Assembly: GCA_964036195.1 (NCBI GenBank) | Contig: OZ038450.1 | Span: 11,038,701-11,102,700, forward strand | From: Sphaerolaimus hirsutus | Taxonomy: Eukaryota > Nematoda > Chromadorea > Monhysterida > Sphaerolaimidae | DNA: 64,000 nucleotides | Reading direction: 5' to 3' | In this document: positions 22,203 through 35,061 of the stretch, piece by piece | How positions within the stretch are numbered: the stretch's first letter is position 1 | How the letters are laid out: every line of letters starts with the position of its first letter | Program-made: the position numbers and the translations under genes | Notes under the pieces: model-generated | What the model saw: the letters and a program-made list of their open reading frames with translations, nothing else | Database searches by the model: none | What the model was told of the DNA's origin: nothing

Positions 22203-25200
22203 ATGTCGACCAACAGACACGACACAGGTGTCCGGCTGGCTGAAATGCTATTGGACGACGATCGTGGCGGCAGCATAGTTCTGTCGTTCGCCGACAATGC
22301 TGATGCGGGCCAGTCGCCGGTAGTGAATCTGACTGGACAGAGCTCCAGCTCGAGTAGAAACAGGTGGGCTGCATTGGCTAAATTTGGCATTTTGCCAACT
22401 GTTTATCTGCACTGATGTATTGTATGTTGGGTCTCACCACCCATTTCCCATTTATTTTCTTAACCGGGAAGGTTTTAGCAAAAATCTGGCTATTCTCATT
22501 CACCATTCCCCATCCCTGCTATCTATCTCAAAACAATTGCCGTACAAGAAATGCACGTTTACTAAAAAAAGTAAAAAGGGGTTAAATTTGCTTTAATCTA
22601 AGTAGGGTTGAAAAAAAACGTTTTTTTTAACTCGATGTTTTTTTAAACGTTTTTTTATAAAAAAAACGTTTTTTATAATAAAAACGTTTTTTTTAAAGCT
22701 CCCAGATATGACCTAGTGTCAACATATAGGTATTTCAGACAGTGGCAATACTCTGTGATGTTATAGTTGACCATATAATGGCTGTGGAGCCATGGGATAG
22801 CATTATAAATGGTGATTTGATTCAAAAATATCCATTTTTGTCGACACGTTCGTATATCGCCTTATAGTCGAATGTTTGTGACTTCAGGTAAAGTTTGGCA
22901 CGGAAAAGTGATGAAACAAGGTTATAAAAGGAGGTTGTTACTTTGGGAGTGAAGTGACACACTGTGGAGGTACACTACCACAATATTATATACTAGAGCA
23001 ACATATGACGGCTTATTAACCCATGGTAGCACATAGAAATGGATACTTTGATACTAAAAATGCCACAAAACTAATGAAAACAACCACCAATGTTAATTTG
23101 TGTGTAAAATTGCGCGCTTACGCGCAAAAATTTTGCAAATTACCTAGTGCTTAGTACTAAAAATTTCGGCCAATGCTTTTTTTAAACCTTTCGGACGTCA
23201 TGTTTTTTTTAAAAAAACAACGTTTTTTTTTAAAAAACATCGGCCAACCCTAAATCTAATACACATGACTAACCCTAAAAATCCCATTTCTGCCTGATAC
23301 AAGAAGCCAGGGACGTATCCAGGATTTTTGAACGGGGGGGGCTGCTTGTTTACGGAGGCCGGCGAGCGGGGGGGGGGGGGGGGCTCAGCCCCCCCCTAAA
23401 TTTTTTCCCTATATAGGGACGGAAAGGTGTTTTGGCGCTAGCGCCATACCAAGGCGCCACGCCATGGCGCTTTTGGCGTTTGCGCCAGCGCCAGGAACCG
23501 CATTATATAGATGTAAATACGCATACATATGCAGCGAAAGTCGCAAAAATGTGTTCATTTTCAAGGATATTTGTTTACGGGGACCGATCCGCTAAAAATA
23601 CAATGTATGGGGAAGAATTTGCGCGCTTACGCGCAAAAGTTTTAAGAAACATTGAAAAATGTATAGGAAAAAATAGCATTTTCCGGGACTTTTTAGGTCT
23701 CACCCCGGGAGGGGGGGCGGCTGCAGCCCCCCCCCCCGCCCCCCCTGGATACGGCCCTGCAAGAAGCCACAAGTAGGGATGGTACTCGAGTTTTCAACTG
23801 ATTTCAATGTAAGAATTCAGTTCACTTGTTATTTAAAAAAAATTTAGCGCACAGGCATGACATATGATATTCAAATTAACATTGTAGTATTCATTGATTT
23901 TGTGGCTTACCGGTGTCAAAGTGTCCTTTTGCAATTTTGTATGTAAATAGTTTTAATAACTGCCTGTGTTTCTTCTCGTATCCACACAACCGCGCACCCT
24001 TTTCAACGGCGCTCAGCTCTGGCGGCGGCGGGTCGTCGTCGAGTTCAGCTGCCGCGGCGCCCGCGAACTCGTGCCTCGACCAATCGACCGTGGAGGCGCT
24101 CGAGCGCTTCGCCCAGATCGAGGAGGATGAACGTCTCGCCAGGGAGCTGCAGGTGTGTTGCGACGCGGCAGAACATTGTATCGGTTAAGATTCAGTCAGG
24201 GGTCTCCTAGGGGGGGGGGCTGGGGGGGGGACTGCCCCCCCCCCAAATCCGCCAGCTATCTATCTATCCCGGAGGCCGCTCAGCTATCTATCTATCCCGA
24301 GGCAAAATTTTTGGCTACTACCCCCAAAGACCCCCCCCCCCAAATCGCTCAGCTATCTATCTATCTGGAGTGGTTTTTGAGAAATTTTGCCCCAATTTTC
24401 GCTAAAAATCACCAATTTTCGCACCTTTTTATAGTTTTTCACCTTCAAAATCGTGCTCTCCGGCTATATGCATGGTTATATGCCTGTTTTTAGCCATTTT
24501 AAACCTACTTTTGGCCACTTTAAACCGATTATTAGCATTTTTTTCCCCTTTCGGCCTTCTATGCACTGAAAAAGCCTATATATTTTGCCCCCGCGAGCCC
24601 CCCCCCCAAGCCCCCCCCCAGCCCCCCCCCCAGAAAAATTTTTCAGCTATCTATCCCTCCGGAGGAGCGATTTGCTATCTATCCAGCCCCCGCGAGGGCC
24701 AAAATCTTGGAGACCCCTGGATTCAGTTACCCTGGGTTTTTTTCTTATTAGCGATTTTTTTGGGTGGCCGAAATATGATCTTATTTCTGATTTATTGACG
24801 CGGTGTACATACACTGAAGTACACTGATTTTGAGTCCCGCATTCGAAAGTTTTCGCAAGCGGGACGACAATCTCGGAAATAGGAAACCTATCAAACGCAG
24901 CGCGTTTGAAGGGTTCAGTAATTTGGTTCGGATGCAAATTTGGATTTGGAGAAACTCGTAAATCTGTTTTGAACAAGTTTGAGTTTTCGCGGAGTGAGGA
25001 GTTTAATCTAAGTCAAATATCATTCATTGTATCTGGCACACGGAACATTCGGATGACATAAACAATAACATTCGGAACATTTAACCCGATTGGCTGCTGC
25101 CCCCTCAGGCCCAACTCGACGCCGAAGAACCAGCGGGGCGGCATCTACACGACGCTTCAGAATCGCTGCGTGCCATTCTCGAAGCTGAAGTCGACAACAG

Positions 25201-27329
25201 TTCCACCGCTGGTGAAAACAGCCGCCGCACCAGACAGACGGCACGCCGCGCCGCCAACAGCGATGACTGGATGCTCATTCCCGATCTGTGGCACTTTTAC
25301 ACCAACTCGCCCACGCAGCGCCGCCGCGCCGGCGCTCGCGCCTCACCGACCAGGGCTACTGAGCTGGATGAAATTTCGAGGATTCAGGTGGTTTTCTTTT
25401 TTTAAATAATTTTTTTAGAAAACTTGTGGAGTGGGGTGCTTTTTTAAAGCTGATGGATTTTATAAATTTGATAGGTTTGATTTGTTGACTGCTATTTAGA
25501 TTATTGCAAAACTGTCGACTTTTTATTGTGCGTTGTTTGTTTTTAAACACAAACAGCGAAACGGTTCTTTATGAAAACCGTAGTCAAAATTTTTTTATGT
25601 CTAGGTTTGCAATCACACGCAAAAAAGTTTTCCCACTTTCACAATGTTTCAAGCAGTTCAGAAGCAAATATGTTGTGAATACAAATAAATGTGGTGCAGT
25701 TGGAATTTAGCCACTAATGGGTAAAACTTATGACATTCAGACACACAGAAATATGATTGAAAAATATGATGAAAAATGCAAGCATCGAAACCGTCTGCCG
25801 TGGGCGGCAGCCCTTCCTACCCGGGACAGACACAAAACATGCCCGGAATGACACTTTTATCTAATGGGCTGTTGGGGAGGGCGGTTAGCCAACCCCCACC
25901 CCACAACCCCCAACTCCCACTCCATTCGAAACCCCTGCTGGCAGCACATTGATTAGCATATTCATATAACTGAGCCCCCATACTCCCAGAATGAAGAGTC
26001 CAATCGGCGGCGGCCGCGTCGCGGCGCGGTCCAGGAGACGCTGCTGCGGCAGGCGGCGGCCACGCGGAACCGCGCCCGCGCCAGGGACCGACAGCAGGCG
26101 GCCGACGGCGCCAGCGACGCGGTGCATCGGGCGACCAGCGTGGACGCCACCGAGCGGCGGCAGAACATGCTGCGGCTGCAGCGACAGGCGCGTAGGCGCG
26201 AGGAACGCTTGAGGCAGAATAGGCTCGGTCCGTTCGCTCGCCTGCTTATACCGGGACTGATGGATGATGGTTTGTGGCCCTCTTTCGGTTTAGATTGTGC
26301 TTTGCCGAAGTCTTTTTTCATTTGCCCCAACAGCTATGGATAACGTGTACACGCTCTCTGGTCATTACCCGATGCTATGTGGGCATAATCCTGCGTATCA
26401 AGAGTGGCAGGGCGGCGCGGCACGTGTCTGTGTCTAGCCGCAAAGAATATGGTCAGACGCTGTTCCGCTCCGCGGCAAGCTGATTTAATAATCTAATCGG
26501 AGTTGGGGTGGCCGGATTTTTTAAATTGATTATGAAATAGACGCAAGCATCGAAATAACAACCAAACGTCTGTCCGTACACGTAGAACCCGCTGGAGGCT
26601 CCTATTCCCGCTCCACATGTAGTTTTGCTGGAAAATTCCATAATTCAAATTTTCAGTACTCTTCATTAGGCAAATATTTTACATTTTTTACTATGCTTTA
26701 CCAGTTCCATTTCCTTTGCGCAGAAGAAGCGGGCACATCGTATGAAAATCTGATTGAGTTGGTGGAACGTTTGGGAGGCGAGGTGGCCAGTGGTCTGAGC
26801 AAGACACAAATTTCAACTCTTCCTCAACTTGCATTCTCGTTGGTTTCTTTGCTTTTTCGATGTTGAATTAATTAATTGATTAAAAAATAATAATTGTAGT
26901 TTAACCGATTTTCAGAGGGGATTCCGATTCATGCACGATTTGCATGACGGATTATAGCGAGAACGAGACGTTGTTGCTGCTTCCGTGCAGTCATCGCTAT
27001 CACAACGTGTGCATTGAGAAATGGCTGTCAAAGGTATTGCGCCCACTTTATTAGCTATCTAAGCATCTTTGGACATTGGGTTGACCCCGCCGCAGCGGTC
27101 CACGTGCCCAGTCTGCCGCGACGACGTGCGCGCGCACCTGGGCGGCAGCTCGGCTCCGCCCACATCCAGCGGCGGCGGCGCGAGCAGCTCTCGCCAGCGG
27201 TCCGACTCTAGCGCCGTGTCGCGTCGCATGCGCCGCCGCCGCCGCAGGGACACGCCGGTGCGCGACCGGCCGCAGTCGCTCGTCCGCCTCACCGACTCGT
27301 CGTCCAGCTCGTCCGACTCGGACTACTGA
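22203..27329 (+). CDS. RING-H2 E3 ubiquitin ligase (RNF38/44-RLIM type), 7 exons
   Basis: Likely transfers ubiquitin from an E2 through a C-terminal RING-H2 finger. Exons: 22203-22363, 24017-24152, 25109-25387, 25990-26269, 26724-26838, 26916-27033, 27096-27329; phases agree throughout and give 440 residues. Seen: Ser-rich N-terminal third; an acidic helix with EALERFAQIEEDERLARELQ near residues 80-99; an Arg-rich coiled region (about 200-280); GLSKTQISTLP (about 308-318), the short motif before the RING in this subfamily; RING ligands C330, C333, C348, H350, H353, C356, C367, C370; a Ser-rich tail ending SDSDY. An intron splits the RING after WLSK, as in the paralog at 36920. The start is the ATG at 22203, but a longer product using exons from 19687 is possible. 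Substrates unknown. Confidence 0.8.
22603..23252. mobile_element. TAGGGTTGAAAA / CATCGGCCAACCCTA MITE
   Basis: Uninterrupted relative of 5030-6981. The duplication is AATCTAAG / AATCTAAT. It lies in the RING-gene intron 22364-24016. Confidence 0.78.
23308..23759. mobile_element. CAGGGACGTATCC MITE (TSD CAAGAAGC)
   Basis: Ends CAGGGACGTATCCAGG and CCTGGATACGGCCCTG with perfect CAAGAAGC on both sides. It contains poly-G and poly-C tracts and GGCGCCA palindromes. In intron 22364-24016. Confidence 0.82.
24197..24719. mobile_element. CAGGGGTCTCC MITE (TSD GATTCAGT)
   Basis: Ends CAGGGGTCTCC and GGAGACCCCTG with perfect GATTCAGT flanks. AGCTATCTATCTATCC repeats line both arms. In intron 24153-25108. 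Confidence 0.85.
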
Positions 27330-27484
27330 GTCGCCTTGGAGAGTGGGAGAATGGGTCCATTTTTACGTTTGATTTTGGATTTAGGGCACTAGTTAACAGT
27401 GAGAGTGCTGGGGTTGGGAGGTCTTTTTGGCCAGTTTTGTTCGGGTAACTTTGATTTGGTCCGAAGAAATCAAGCGAAGAACTG

Positions 27485-27665
27485 GGGCTAGTTCTGCAAA
27501 TTTGGAAGTAAGAAGTAAAATGGCAAATGCGAAGTGAAATTACTCTTTTATTTTTATATTTTATTTCGTTTTTGCTAATGTACATGCCAATTCTCTTCGT
27601 TTTTGCCAATTTTTTCTCTATTCACTTCTTAATTCATTTTACTTCTTAATTTGCGGAACTGGCAC
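27485..27665 (-). mobile_element. Introner-family element outside coding sequence (copy 1)
   Basis: A 181-bp element downstream of the RING stop codon. Ends read GGGCTAGTTCTGCAAAT and ATTTGCGGAACTGGCAC and it is flanked by CTG on both sides. The termini match the intron-forming copies, so the family also inserts in non-coding DNA. It is repeated with the tandem unit at 31183-31363 and 34881-35061. Confidence 0.7.
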
Positions 27666-28870
27666 CTGGTTTTCCAAATATTATCACCCAAAGGACGTTT
27701 GCAACCCTAGCGGCTGGATTTCACAGAACGACCGTGTTACTCGTCCGATCATTTTGTGTTCCACACGGCTATATCTTTGTAGTCTGTCAGCGATTTTGTT
27801 TTGGATTTGTGCGAGTATTTCCACGATTATATATACTTAGGTAGACAAATAATTTCGTAAACTTTTTAATGATTTGTGGGTGGGTGCCGTCGTTACACGA
27901 GATGTGGTCATCTAAAAAGCTTATTCAGGGGTATTCAGGAGGCCGCGCCCTCTCACCTGGGGTAAGCCATAAATATGTCAAAAATAGAAACTTGTTCTAC
28001 CAATTGTTCACACCGCATCGACTTTTTACGATCCTGGGTAGGTCCCCGGCTACAAGCTACCGGTGTGAATTTCTCGTGTCATTATTTTCGTGGCCAGGAT
28101 GTGTTTTCGGACGACCTATTTATAATAATTTCGTTGCCGTCTTAAGGGTAGAAAATCGCCAGTGTCCCGCCGATGAGTTGCACCTAATATTTATTCAAAA
28201 TTCAAGTTTGAAGTATTTGTTAAATCATATTAATTTGCACATTTTTCAATCATACTCGCAGAAACACTCACTACTAAATATTTATCAAATTATTTGTTCT
28301 TAGTAGCGTGCGTTTGTTTTAAGACGCTTGTCTACGTAACCGCCGTCACTGTTGCCTGTGTATTCCGCCAGTAACGATTGCCAAAGGAATCTTAAACTTT
28401 TTACTTTTTTCTATTTTTAATTTCATCACGGGAAAACAGTTAAAAATCTTTTTTTCTCGAATGTTTTCTGTGGGTATTTTTAGTTTAAAATAATTTGTAA
28501 TGCAAACGCACAATACAACCGGTCAATGTGCCTAGTTGACAACCTAGTTCCAAAGCTGATGATGATAAACATATTTTGAACACATTTTAATTTACTGAAA
28601 TGAATCTTTTTGTTATCAACGTCGGCAGTAGTTGACGGACTCATTATTCCGGTAAACTCAAATGTGTTCAAAACATGTTGATCAGCTTTGGAAATTCCAG
28701 TTGTCAACTAGTGGGCGTGGTAGTGTCAATTGCACATGGACTTATTGGCCGTGACAAACTGAAACCCTGTGAGATTCAAATGTAAATGGTCCAAAAATTC
28801 AAATGTAGAATTTAGTGGGGAAAAAAATTGAAAACTGAAAAAACTTTTTTTAATAAATAAATAAATTCAG

Positions 28871-28909
28871 GCGCTCTACTCCAGAGAGTTTGCCATCGTT
28901 ATCTGCCAG
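28871..28909 (+). other. Exon-like 39-bp segment kept in all three units
   Basis: Sequence starting GCGCTCTACTCCAGAGAG, preceded by TTCAG and followed by the donor GTATGA. It is open for 13 codons (ALYSREFAIVICQ). Copies lie at 32569 and 36447; the third has TTCAAG before it. It could be a 5' untranslated exon of the downstream RING genes. The evidence is weak. Confidence 0.35.
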
Positions 28910-29345
28910 GTATGATTTACACCTCAAACACGCCTAATTAGTGAGATTTTCGGCCCGTGTGATACCTCGCTTAGTCAGGGTTGCAGAGTTAGGGTAATAT
29001 TTGGGTGTGTGTGACCGTTTTTTTTGCATTTCGTTATTGCGACATCTGGGAAAAATGAAATTATTTCAATCTTCGTTAGTTTTGGTATGTCACGATGACT
29101 GTTCGTTATGGGTGAGAATGTGCTTGAAACGTGTCGAAAGTTTCTTAAAGTTATTTCTCACAGAGGTCACTTTACTCCGCCCACACTTCGTGCACATTTT
29201 CAACCTGCCATGCAGCTAAGGGATTTCTTTTCAAATTCCACACCTCGGATACAGCGCCTGTATTCCAGTTGTTCTACCGTAAATTAAAGTATGGTCGACC
29301 CATGTTAAACGGCGGGAAGTGTGACTCAGGCGGATAATTTGTTCG

Positions 29346-31027
29346 ATGTCTCGGAGCAATCCGATCATACTGGGGTCGAGCGATGATGATGAACCGATCG
29401 CCCACAGGTGGGTGCTTTGCGCTCGGGGGTCTCCAAGTGGTGGTGGTGGTGCTGCCCCCTAAAATTGGCCATCTATTCTAGAGGCTGCTCAGCTATTTAC
29501 ATATCTATCCCTATCCCATGTCAAGATTTCTGTGCCCGGGTATTGTCCCCTTAGTCACCCCCTCCCCCGTCTAATGTGGAGTAAATTTTGAGCAATTTTC
29601 CCCCAATTTTTACCTTCACCTTCAAAATAACTATCTTCGGCTATATATACGGGTGGGCATCTTCAGTTACCGCTGGGAAAATGCGATAGATTGAGCTACG
29701 GTTGAGCTATCAGAATGAAATTTTAACACAATGGAGTAGACTCCATAGGACACCTATTCTGAAGTTTGCAACCCAAACGGCCACATTTTGGGTGAATTGT
29801 GGAACACACGGTTTTTAGTGTAATTTTGTGACTTGGCGTCACCCATAGGATAAATCGAGGGTGGCATTTGAGGGGGGGGGGTCATCGGTCGTTGGTGTCG
29901 TCCCATTCTGTCGTACATCGGCCGATTTTGATGCCCTTTGAGTATGTTGTGGTCGGGGCTACTAACAAATTCTTTTTTTACTCGAATAGTCCCCCAGTCC
30001 CGAGATAAGGGGGGTGAAGTCACAAAATTACACTAAAAACTGTGTGTTCCACAACTCCTCCAAACTGTGGCCGTTTGGGTTGCAAACTTCAGCATAGGTG
30101 TCCTATGGAGTCTACTCCATTGTGTTAAAATTTCATTGTGATAGCTCAACTGTAGCTCAAGCTATTGCGTTTTTCCAGCGGTAACTGAAGATGCCCACCC
30201 CTGTATATGGTTATAAATATACCTATTAGATATTTTTATCTATTTTTGCTACTTTTGAATCAAAATTTTGGTTACTTTAGCATAGTATCTGTATATGGCG
30301 TGGAGTTCGTTGATTGTTATTGTCCGAAATAAGATTTGACAAATTGTGCAACTTGTAGATGATTTTCTTAAAGTCCCGATGATTCCCGATCAAGTCCGGC
30401 CGCCTATTTTTTTTCACTTTGCAGGCCATATCTCCCGTTGCGGGAGGGGTGGAAAACTAAAACTTGGGTGGTATATAGGCGCAACCCCCCACTACCCCAC
30501 ATGAATAAATGGGGCAGCGGCGACTCACTATAGAGGGGGTCGCCATATATGTGAAAAAAATTTACAGTGTTTTCACTGTCCCGCACAGGTCCGGCCCCCG
30601 GTTGATTTCTTCCACTGCGGGTTCTGATTCATGCACGATTTGCATGACGGACTATAGCGAGAACGAGACGTTGTTGCTGCTTCCGTGCAGTCACCGCTAT
30701 CACAACGTGTGCATTGAGAAATGGCTGTCAAAGGTATTGCGCCCACTTCATTAGTTATCTAAGAATCCTTGGACATTGGGTTGACCCGCGCAGCGGTCCA
30801 CGTGCCCCGTGTGCCGCGACGACGTGCGCGCGCACCTGGGCGGCAGCTCGGCTCCGCCCACATCCAGCGGCGGCGGCGCGAGCAGCTCTCGCCAGCGGTC
30901 CGACTCTAGCGCCGTGTCGCGTCGCATGCGCCGCCGCCGCCGCAGGGACACGCCGGTGCGCGACCGGCCGCAGTCGCTCGTCCGCCTCACCGACTCGTCG
31001 TCCAGCTCGTCCGACTCGGACTACTGA
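29346..31027 (+). CDS. Short chimeric RING-H2 protein A (3 exons, 146 aa)
   Basis: Exon 29346-29407 (ATG, MSRSNPIILGSSDDDEPIAH) ends with two bases of a codon and a GTGGGT donor. Exon 30589-30733 begins after CCGCACAG and completes the codon, reading RSGPRLISSTAGSDS into the RING. Exon 30794-31027 completes the finger and tail, with a stop at 31025-31027. The sum is 441 nt, in frame throughout. The RING is the same as in the gene at 22203: synonymous changes only, all eight ligands kept. It joins the first exon of the downstream paralog to the last exons of the upstream one, so the duplication may have built a new minimal ligase. Expression is unproven; the exon-1 to exon-2 intron carries the TA-flanked MITE 29650-30203. 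Confidence 0.6.
29650..30203. mobile_element. CAGGGGTGGGCATCTTCAG MITE in tandem unit 1
   Basis: TA-flanked copy of the 1222-1777 element. The equivalent place in unit 3 (about 37209, GGCTATATACACGG) is empty. Confidence 0.82.
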
Positions 31028-31182
31028 GTCGCCTTGGAGAGTGGGAGAATGGGTCCATTTTTACGTTTGATTTTGGATTTAGGGCACTAGTTAACAGTGA
31101 GAGTGCTGGGGTTGGGAGGTCTTTTTGGCCAGTTTTGTTCGGGTAACTTTGATTTGGTCCGAAGAAATCAAGCGAAGAACTG

Positions 31183-31363
31183 GGGCTAGTTCTGCAAATT
31201 TGGAAGTAAGAAGTAAAATGGCAAATGCGAAGTGAAATTACTCTTTTATTTTTATATTTTATTTCGTTTTTGCTAATGTACATGCCAATTCTCTTCGTTT
31301 TTGCCAATTTTTTCTCTATTCACTTCTTAATTCATTTTACTTCTTAATTTGCGGAACTGGCAC
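31183..31363 (-). mobile_element. Introner-family element, tandem-unit copy 2
   Basis: Same element as at 27485-27665, shifted by exactly 3,698 bp, with the same CTG flanks. Confidence 0.68.
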
Positions 31364-33043
31364 CTGGTTTTCCAAATATTATCACCCAAAGGACGTTTGC
31401 AACCCTAGCGGCTGGATTTCACAGAACGACCGTGTTACTCGTCCGATCATTTTGTGTTCCACACGGCTATATCTTTGTAGTCTGTCAGCGATTTTGTTTT
31501 GGATTTGTGCGAGTATTTCCACGATTATATATACTTAGGTAGACAAATAATTTCGTAAACTTTTTAATGATTTGTGGGTGGGTGCCGTCGTTACACGAGA
31601 TGTGGTCATCTAAAAAGCTTATTCAGGGGTATTCAGGAGGCCGCGCCCTCTCACCTGGGGTAAGCCATAAATATGTCAAAAATAGAAACTTGTTCTACCA
31701 ATTGTTCACACCGCATCGACTTTTTACGATCCTGGGTAGGTCCCCGGCTACAAGCTACCGGTGTGAATTTCTCGTGTCATTATTTTCGTGGCCAGGATGT
31801 GTTTTCGGACGACCTATTTATAATAATTTCGTTGCCGTCTTAAGGGTAGAAAATCGCCAGTGTCCCGCCGATGAGTTGCACCTAATATTTATTCAAAATT
31901 CAAGTTTGAAGTATTTGTTAAATCATATTAATTTGCACATTTTTCAATCATACTCGCAGAAACACTCACTACTAAATATTTATCAAATTATTTGTTCTTA
32001 GTAGCGTGCGTTTGTTTTAAGACGCTTGTCTACGTAACCGCCGTCACTGTTGCCTGTGTATTCCGCCAGTAACGATTGCCAAAGGAATCTTAAACTTTTT
32101 ACTTTTTTCTATTTTTAATTTCATCACGGGAAAACAGTTAAAAATCTTTTTTTCTCGAATGTTTTCTGTGGGTATTTTTAGTTTAAAATAATTTGTAATG
32201 CAAACGCACAATACAACCGGTCAATGTGCCTAGTTGACAACCTAGTTCCAAAGCTGATGATGATAAACATATTTTGAACACATTTTAATTTACTGAAATG
32301 AATCTTTTTGTTATCAACGTCGGCAGTAGTTGACGGACTCATTATTCCGGTAAACTCAAATGTGTTCAAAACATGTTGATCAGCTTTGGAAATTCCAGTT
32401 GTCAACTAGTGGGCGTGGTAGTGTCAATTGCACATGGACTTATTGGCCGTGACAAACTGAAACCCTGTGAGATTCAAATGTAAATGGTCCAAAAATTCAA
32501 ATGTAGAATTTAGTGGGGAAAAAAATTGAAAACTGAAAAAACTTTTTTTAATAAATAAATAAATTCAGGCGCTCTACTCCAGAGAGTTTGCCATCGTTAT
32601 CTGCCAGGTATGATTTACACCTCAAACACGCCTAATTAGTGAGATTTTCGGCCCGTGTGATACCTCGCTTAGTCAGGGTTGCAGAGTTAGGGTAATATTT
32701 GGGTGTGTGTGACCGTTTTTTTTGCATTTCGTTATTGCGACATCTGGGAAAAATGAAATTATTTCAATCTTCGTTAGTTTTGGTATGTCACGATGACTGT
32801 TCGTTATGGGTGAGAATGTGCTTGAAACGTGTCGAAAGTTTCTTAAAGTTATTTCTCACAGAGGTCACTTTACTCCGCCCACACTTCGTGCACATTTTCA
32901 ACCTGCCATGCAGCTAAGGGATTTCTTTTCAAATTCCACACCTCGGATACAGCGCCTGTATTCCAGTTGTTCTACCGTAAATTAAAGTATGGTCGACCCA
33001 TGTTAAACGGCGGGAAGTGTGACTCAGGCGGATAATTTGTTCG

Positions 33044-34725
33044 ATGTCTCGGAGCAATCCGATCATACTGGGGTCGAGCGATGATGATGAACCGATCGCC
33101 CACAGGTGGGTGCTTTGCGCTCGGGGGTCTCCAAGTGGTGGTGGTGGTGCTGCCCCCTAAAATTGGCCATCTATTCTAGAGGCTGCTCAGCTATTTACAT
33201 ATCTATCCCTATCCCATGTCAAGATTTCTGTGCCCGGGTATTGTCCCCTTAGTCACCCCCTCCCCCGTCTAATGTGGAGTAAATTTTGAGCAATTTTCCC
33301 CCAATTTTTACCTTCACCTTCAAAATAACTATCTTCGGCTATATATACGGGTGGGCATCTTCAGTTACCGCTGGGAAAATGCGATAGATTGAGCTACGGT
33401 TGAGCTATCAGAATGAAATTTTAACACAATGGAGTAGACTCCATAGGACACCTATTCTGAAGTTTGCAACCCAAACGGCCACATTTTGGGTGAATTGTGG
33501 AACACACGGTTTTTAGTGTAATTTTGTGACTTGGCGTCACCCATAGGATAAATCGAGGGTGGCATTTGAGGGGGGGGGGTCATCGGTCGTTGGTGTCGTC
33601 CCATTCTGTCGTACATCGGCCGATTTTGATGCCCTTTGAGTATGTTGTGGTCGGGGCTACTAACAAATTCTTTTTTTACTCGAATAGTCCCCCAGTCCCG
33701 AGATAAGGGGGGTGAAGTCACAAAATTACACTAAAAACTGTGTGTTCCACAACTCCTCCAAACTGTGGCCGTTTGGGTTGCAAACTTCAGCATAGGTGTC
33801 CTATGGAGTCTACTCCATTGTGTTAAAATTTCATTGTGATAGCTCAACTGTAGCTCAAGCTATTGCGTTTTTCCAGCGGTAACTGAAGATGCCCACCCCT
33901 GTATATGGTTATAAATATACCTATTAGATATTTTTATCTATTTTTGCTACTTTTGAATCAAAATTTTGGTTACTTTAGCATAGTATCTGTATATGGCGTG
34001 GAGTTCGTTGATTGTTATTGTCCGAAATAAGATTTGACAAATTGTGCAACTTGTAGATGATTTTCTTAAAGTCCCGATGATTCCCGATCAAGTCCGGCCG
34101 CCTATTTTTTTTCACTTTGCAGGCCATATCTCCCGTTGCGGGAGGGGTGGAAAACTAAAACTTGGGTGGTATATAGGCGCAACCCCCCACTACCCCACAT
34201 GAATAAATGGGGCAGCGGCGACTCACTATAGAGGGGGTCGCCATATATGTGAAAAAAATTTACAGTGTTTTCACTGTCCCGCACAGGTCCGGCCCCCGGT
34301 TGATTTCTTCCACTGCGGGTTCTGATTCATGCACGATTTGCATGACGGACTATAGCGAGAACGAGACGTTGTTGCTGCTTCCGTGCAGTCACCGCTATCA
34401 CAACGTGTGCATTGAGAAATGGCTGTCAAAGGTATTGCGCCCACTTCATTAGTTATCTAAGAATCCTTGGACATTGGGTTGACCCGCGCAGCGGTCCACG
34501 TGCCCCGTGTGCCGCGACGACGTGCGCGCGCACCTGGGCGGCAGCTCGGCTCCGCCCACATCCAGCGGCGGCGGCGCGAGCAGCTCTCGCCAGCGGTCCG
34601 ACTCTAGCGCCGTGTCGCGTCGCATGCGCCGCCGCCGCCGCAGGGACACGCCGGTGCGCGACCGGCCGCAGTCGCTCGTCCGCCTCACCGACTCGTCGTC
34701 CAGCTCGTCCGACTCGGACTACTGA
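33044..34725 (+). CDS. Short chimeric RING-H2 protein B (3 exons, 146 aa)
   Basis: Exons 33044-33105, 34287-34431 and 34492-34725. It is the same gene structure as 29346-31027, shifted by 3,698 bp, and I see no amino-acid difference. Having two identical copies makes an assembly duplication a real alternative to a recent tandem copy. Confidence 0.58.
33348..33901. mobile_element. CAGGGGTGGGCATCTTCAG MITE in tandem unit 2
   Basis: Same insertion as in unit 1, so it predates the duplication of units 1 and 2. Confidence 0.82.
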
Positions 34726-34880
34726 GTCGCCTTGGAGAGTGGGAGAATGGGTCCATTTTTACGTTTGATTTTGGATTTAGGGCACTAGTTAACAGTGAGA
34801 GTGCTGGGGTTGGGAGGTCTTTTTGGCCAGTTTTGTTCGGGTAACTTTGATTTGGTCCGAAGAAATCAAGCGAAGAACTG

Positions 34881-35061
34881 GGGCTAGTTCTGCAAATTTG
34901 GAAGTAAGAAGTAAAATGGCAAATGCGAAGTGAAATTACTCTTTTATTTTTATATTTTATTTCGTTTTTGCTAATGTACATGCCAATTCTCTTCGTTTTT
35001 GCCAATTTTTTCTCTATTCACTTCTTAATTCATTTTACTTCTTAATTTGCGGAACTGGCAC
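34881..35061 (-). mobile_element. Introner-family element, tandem-unit copy 3
   Basis: Same element again, another 3,698 bp downstream. Confidence 0.68.

Noticed and set aside
30522-30545. CGACTCACTATAGAG resembles the core of the phage T7 promoter (also at 34220).
   Set aside because: It lies in an intron of the tandem unit within GGCGAC/GTCGCC hairpin sequence; the flanks are plainly genomic. One partial match is not evidence of vector or phage.
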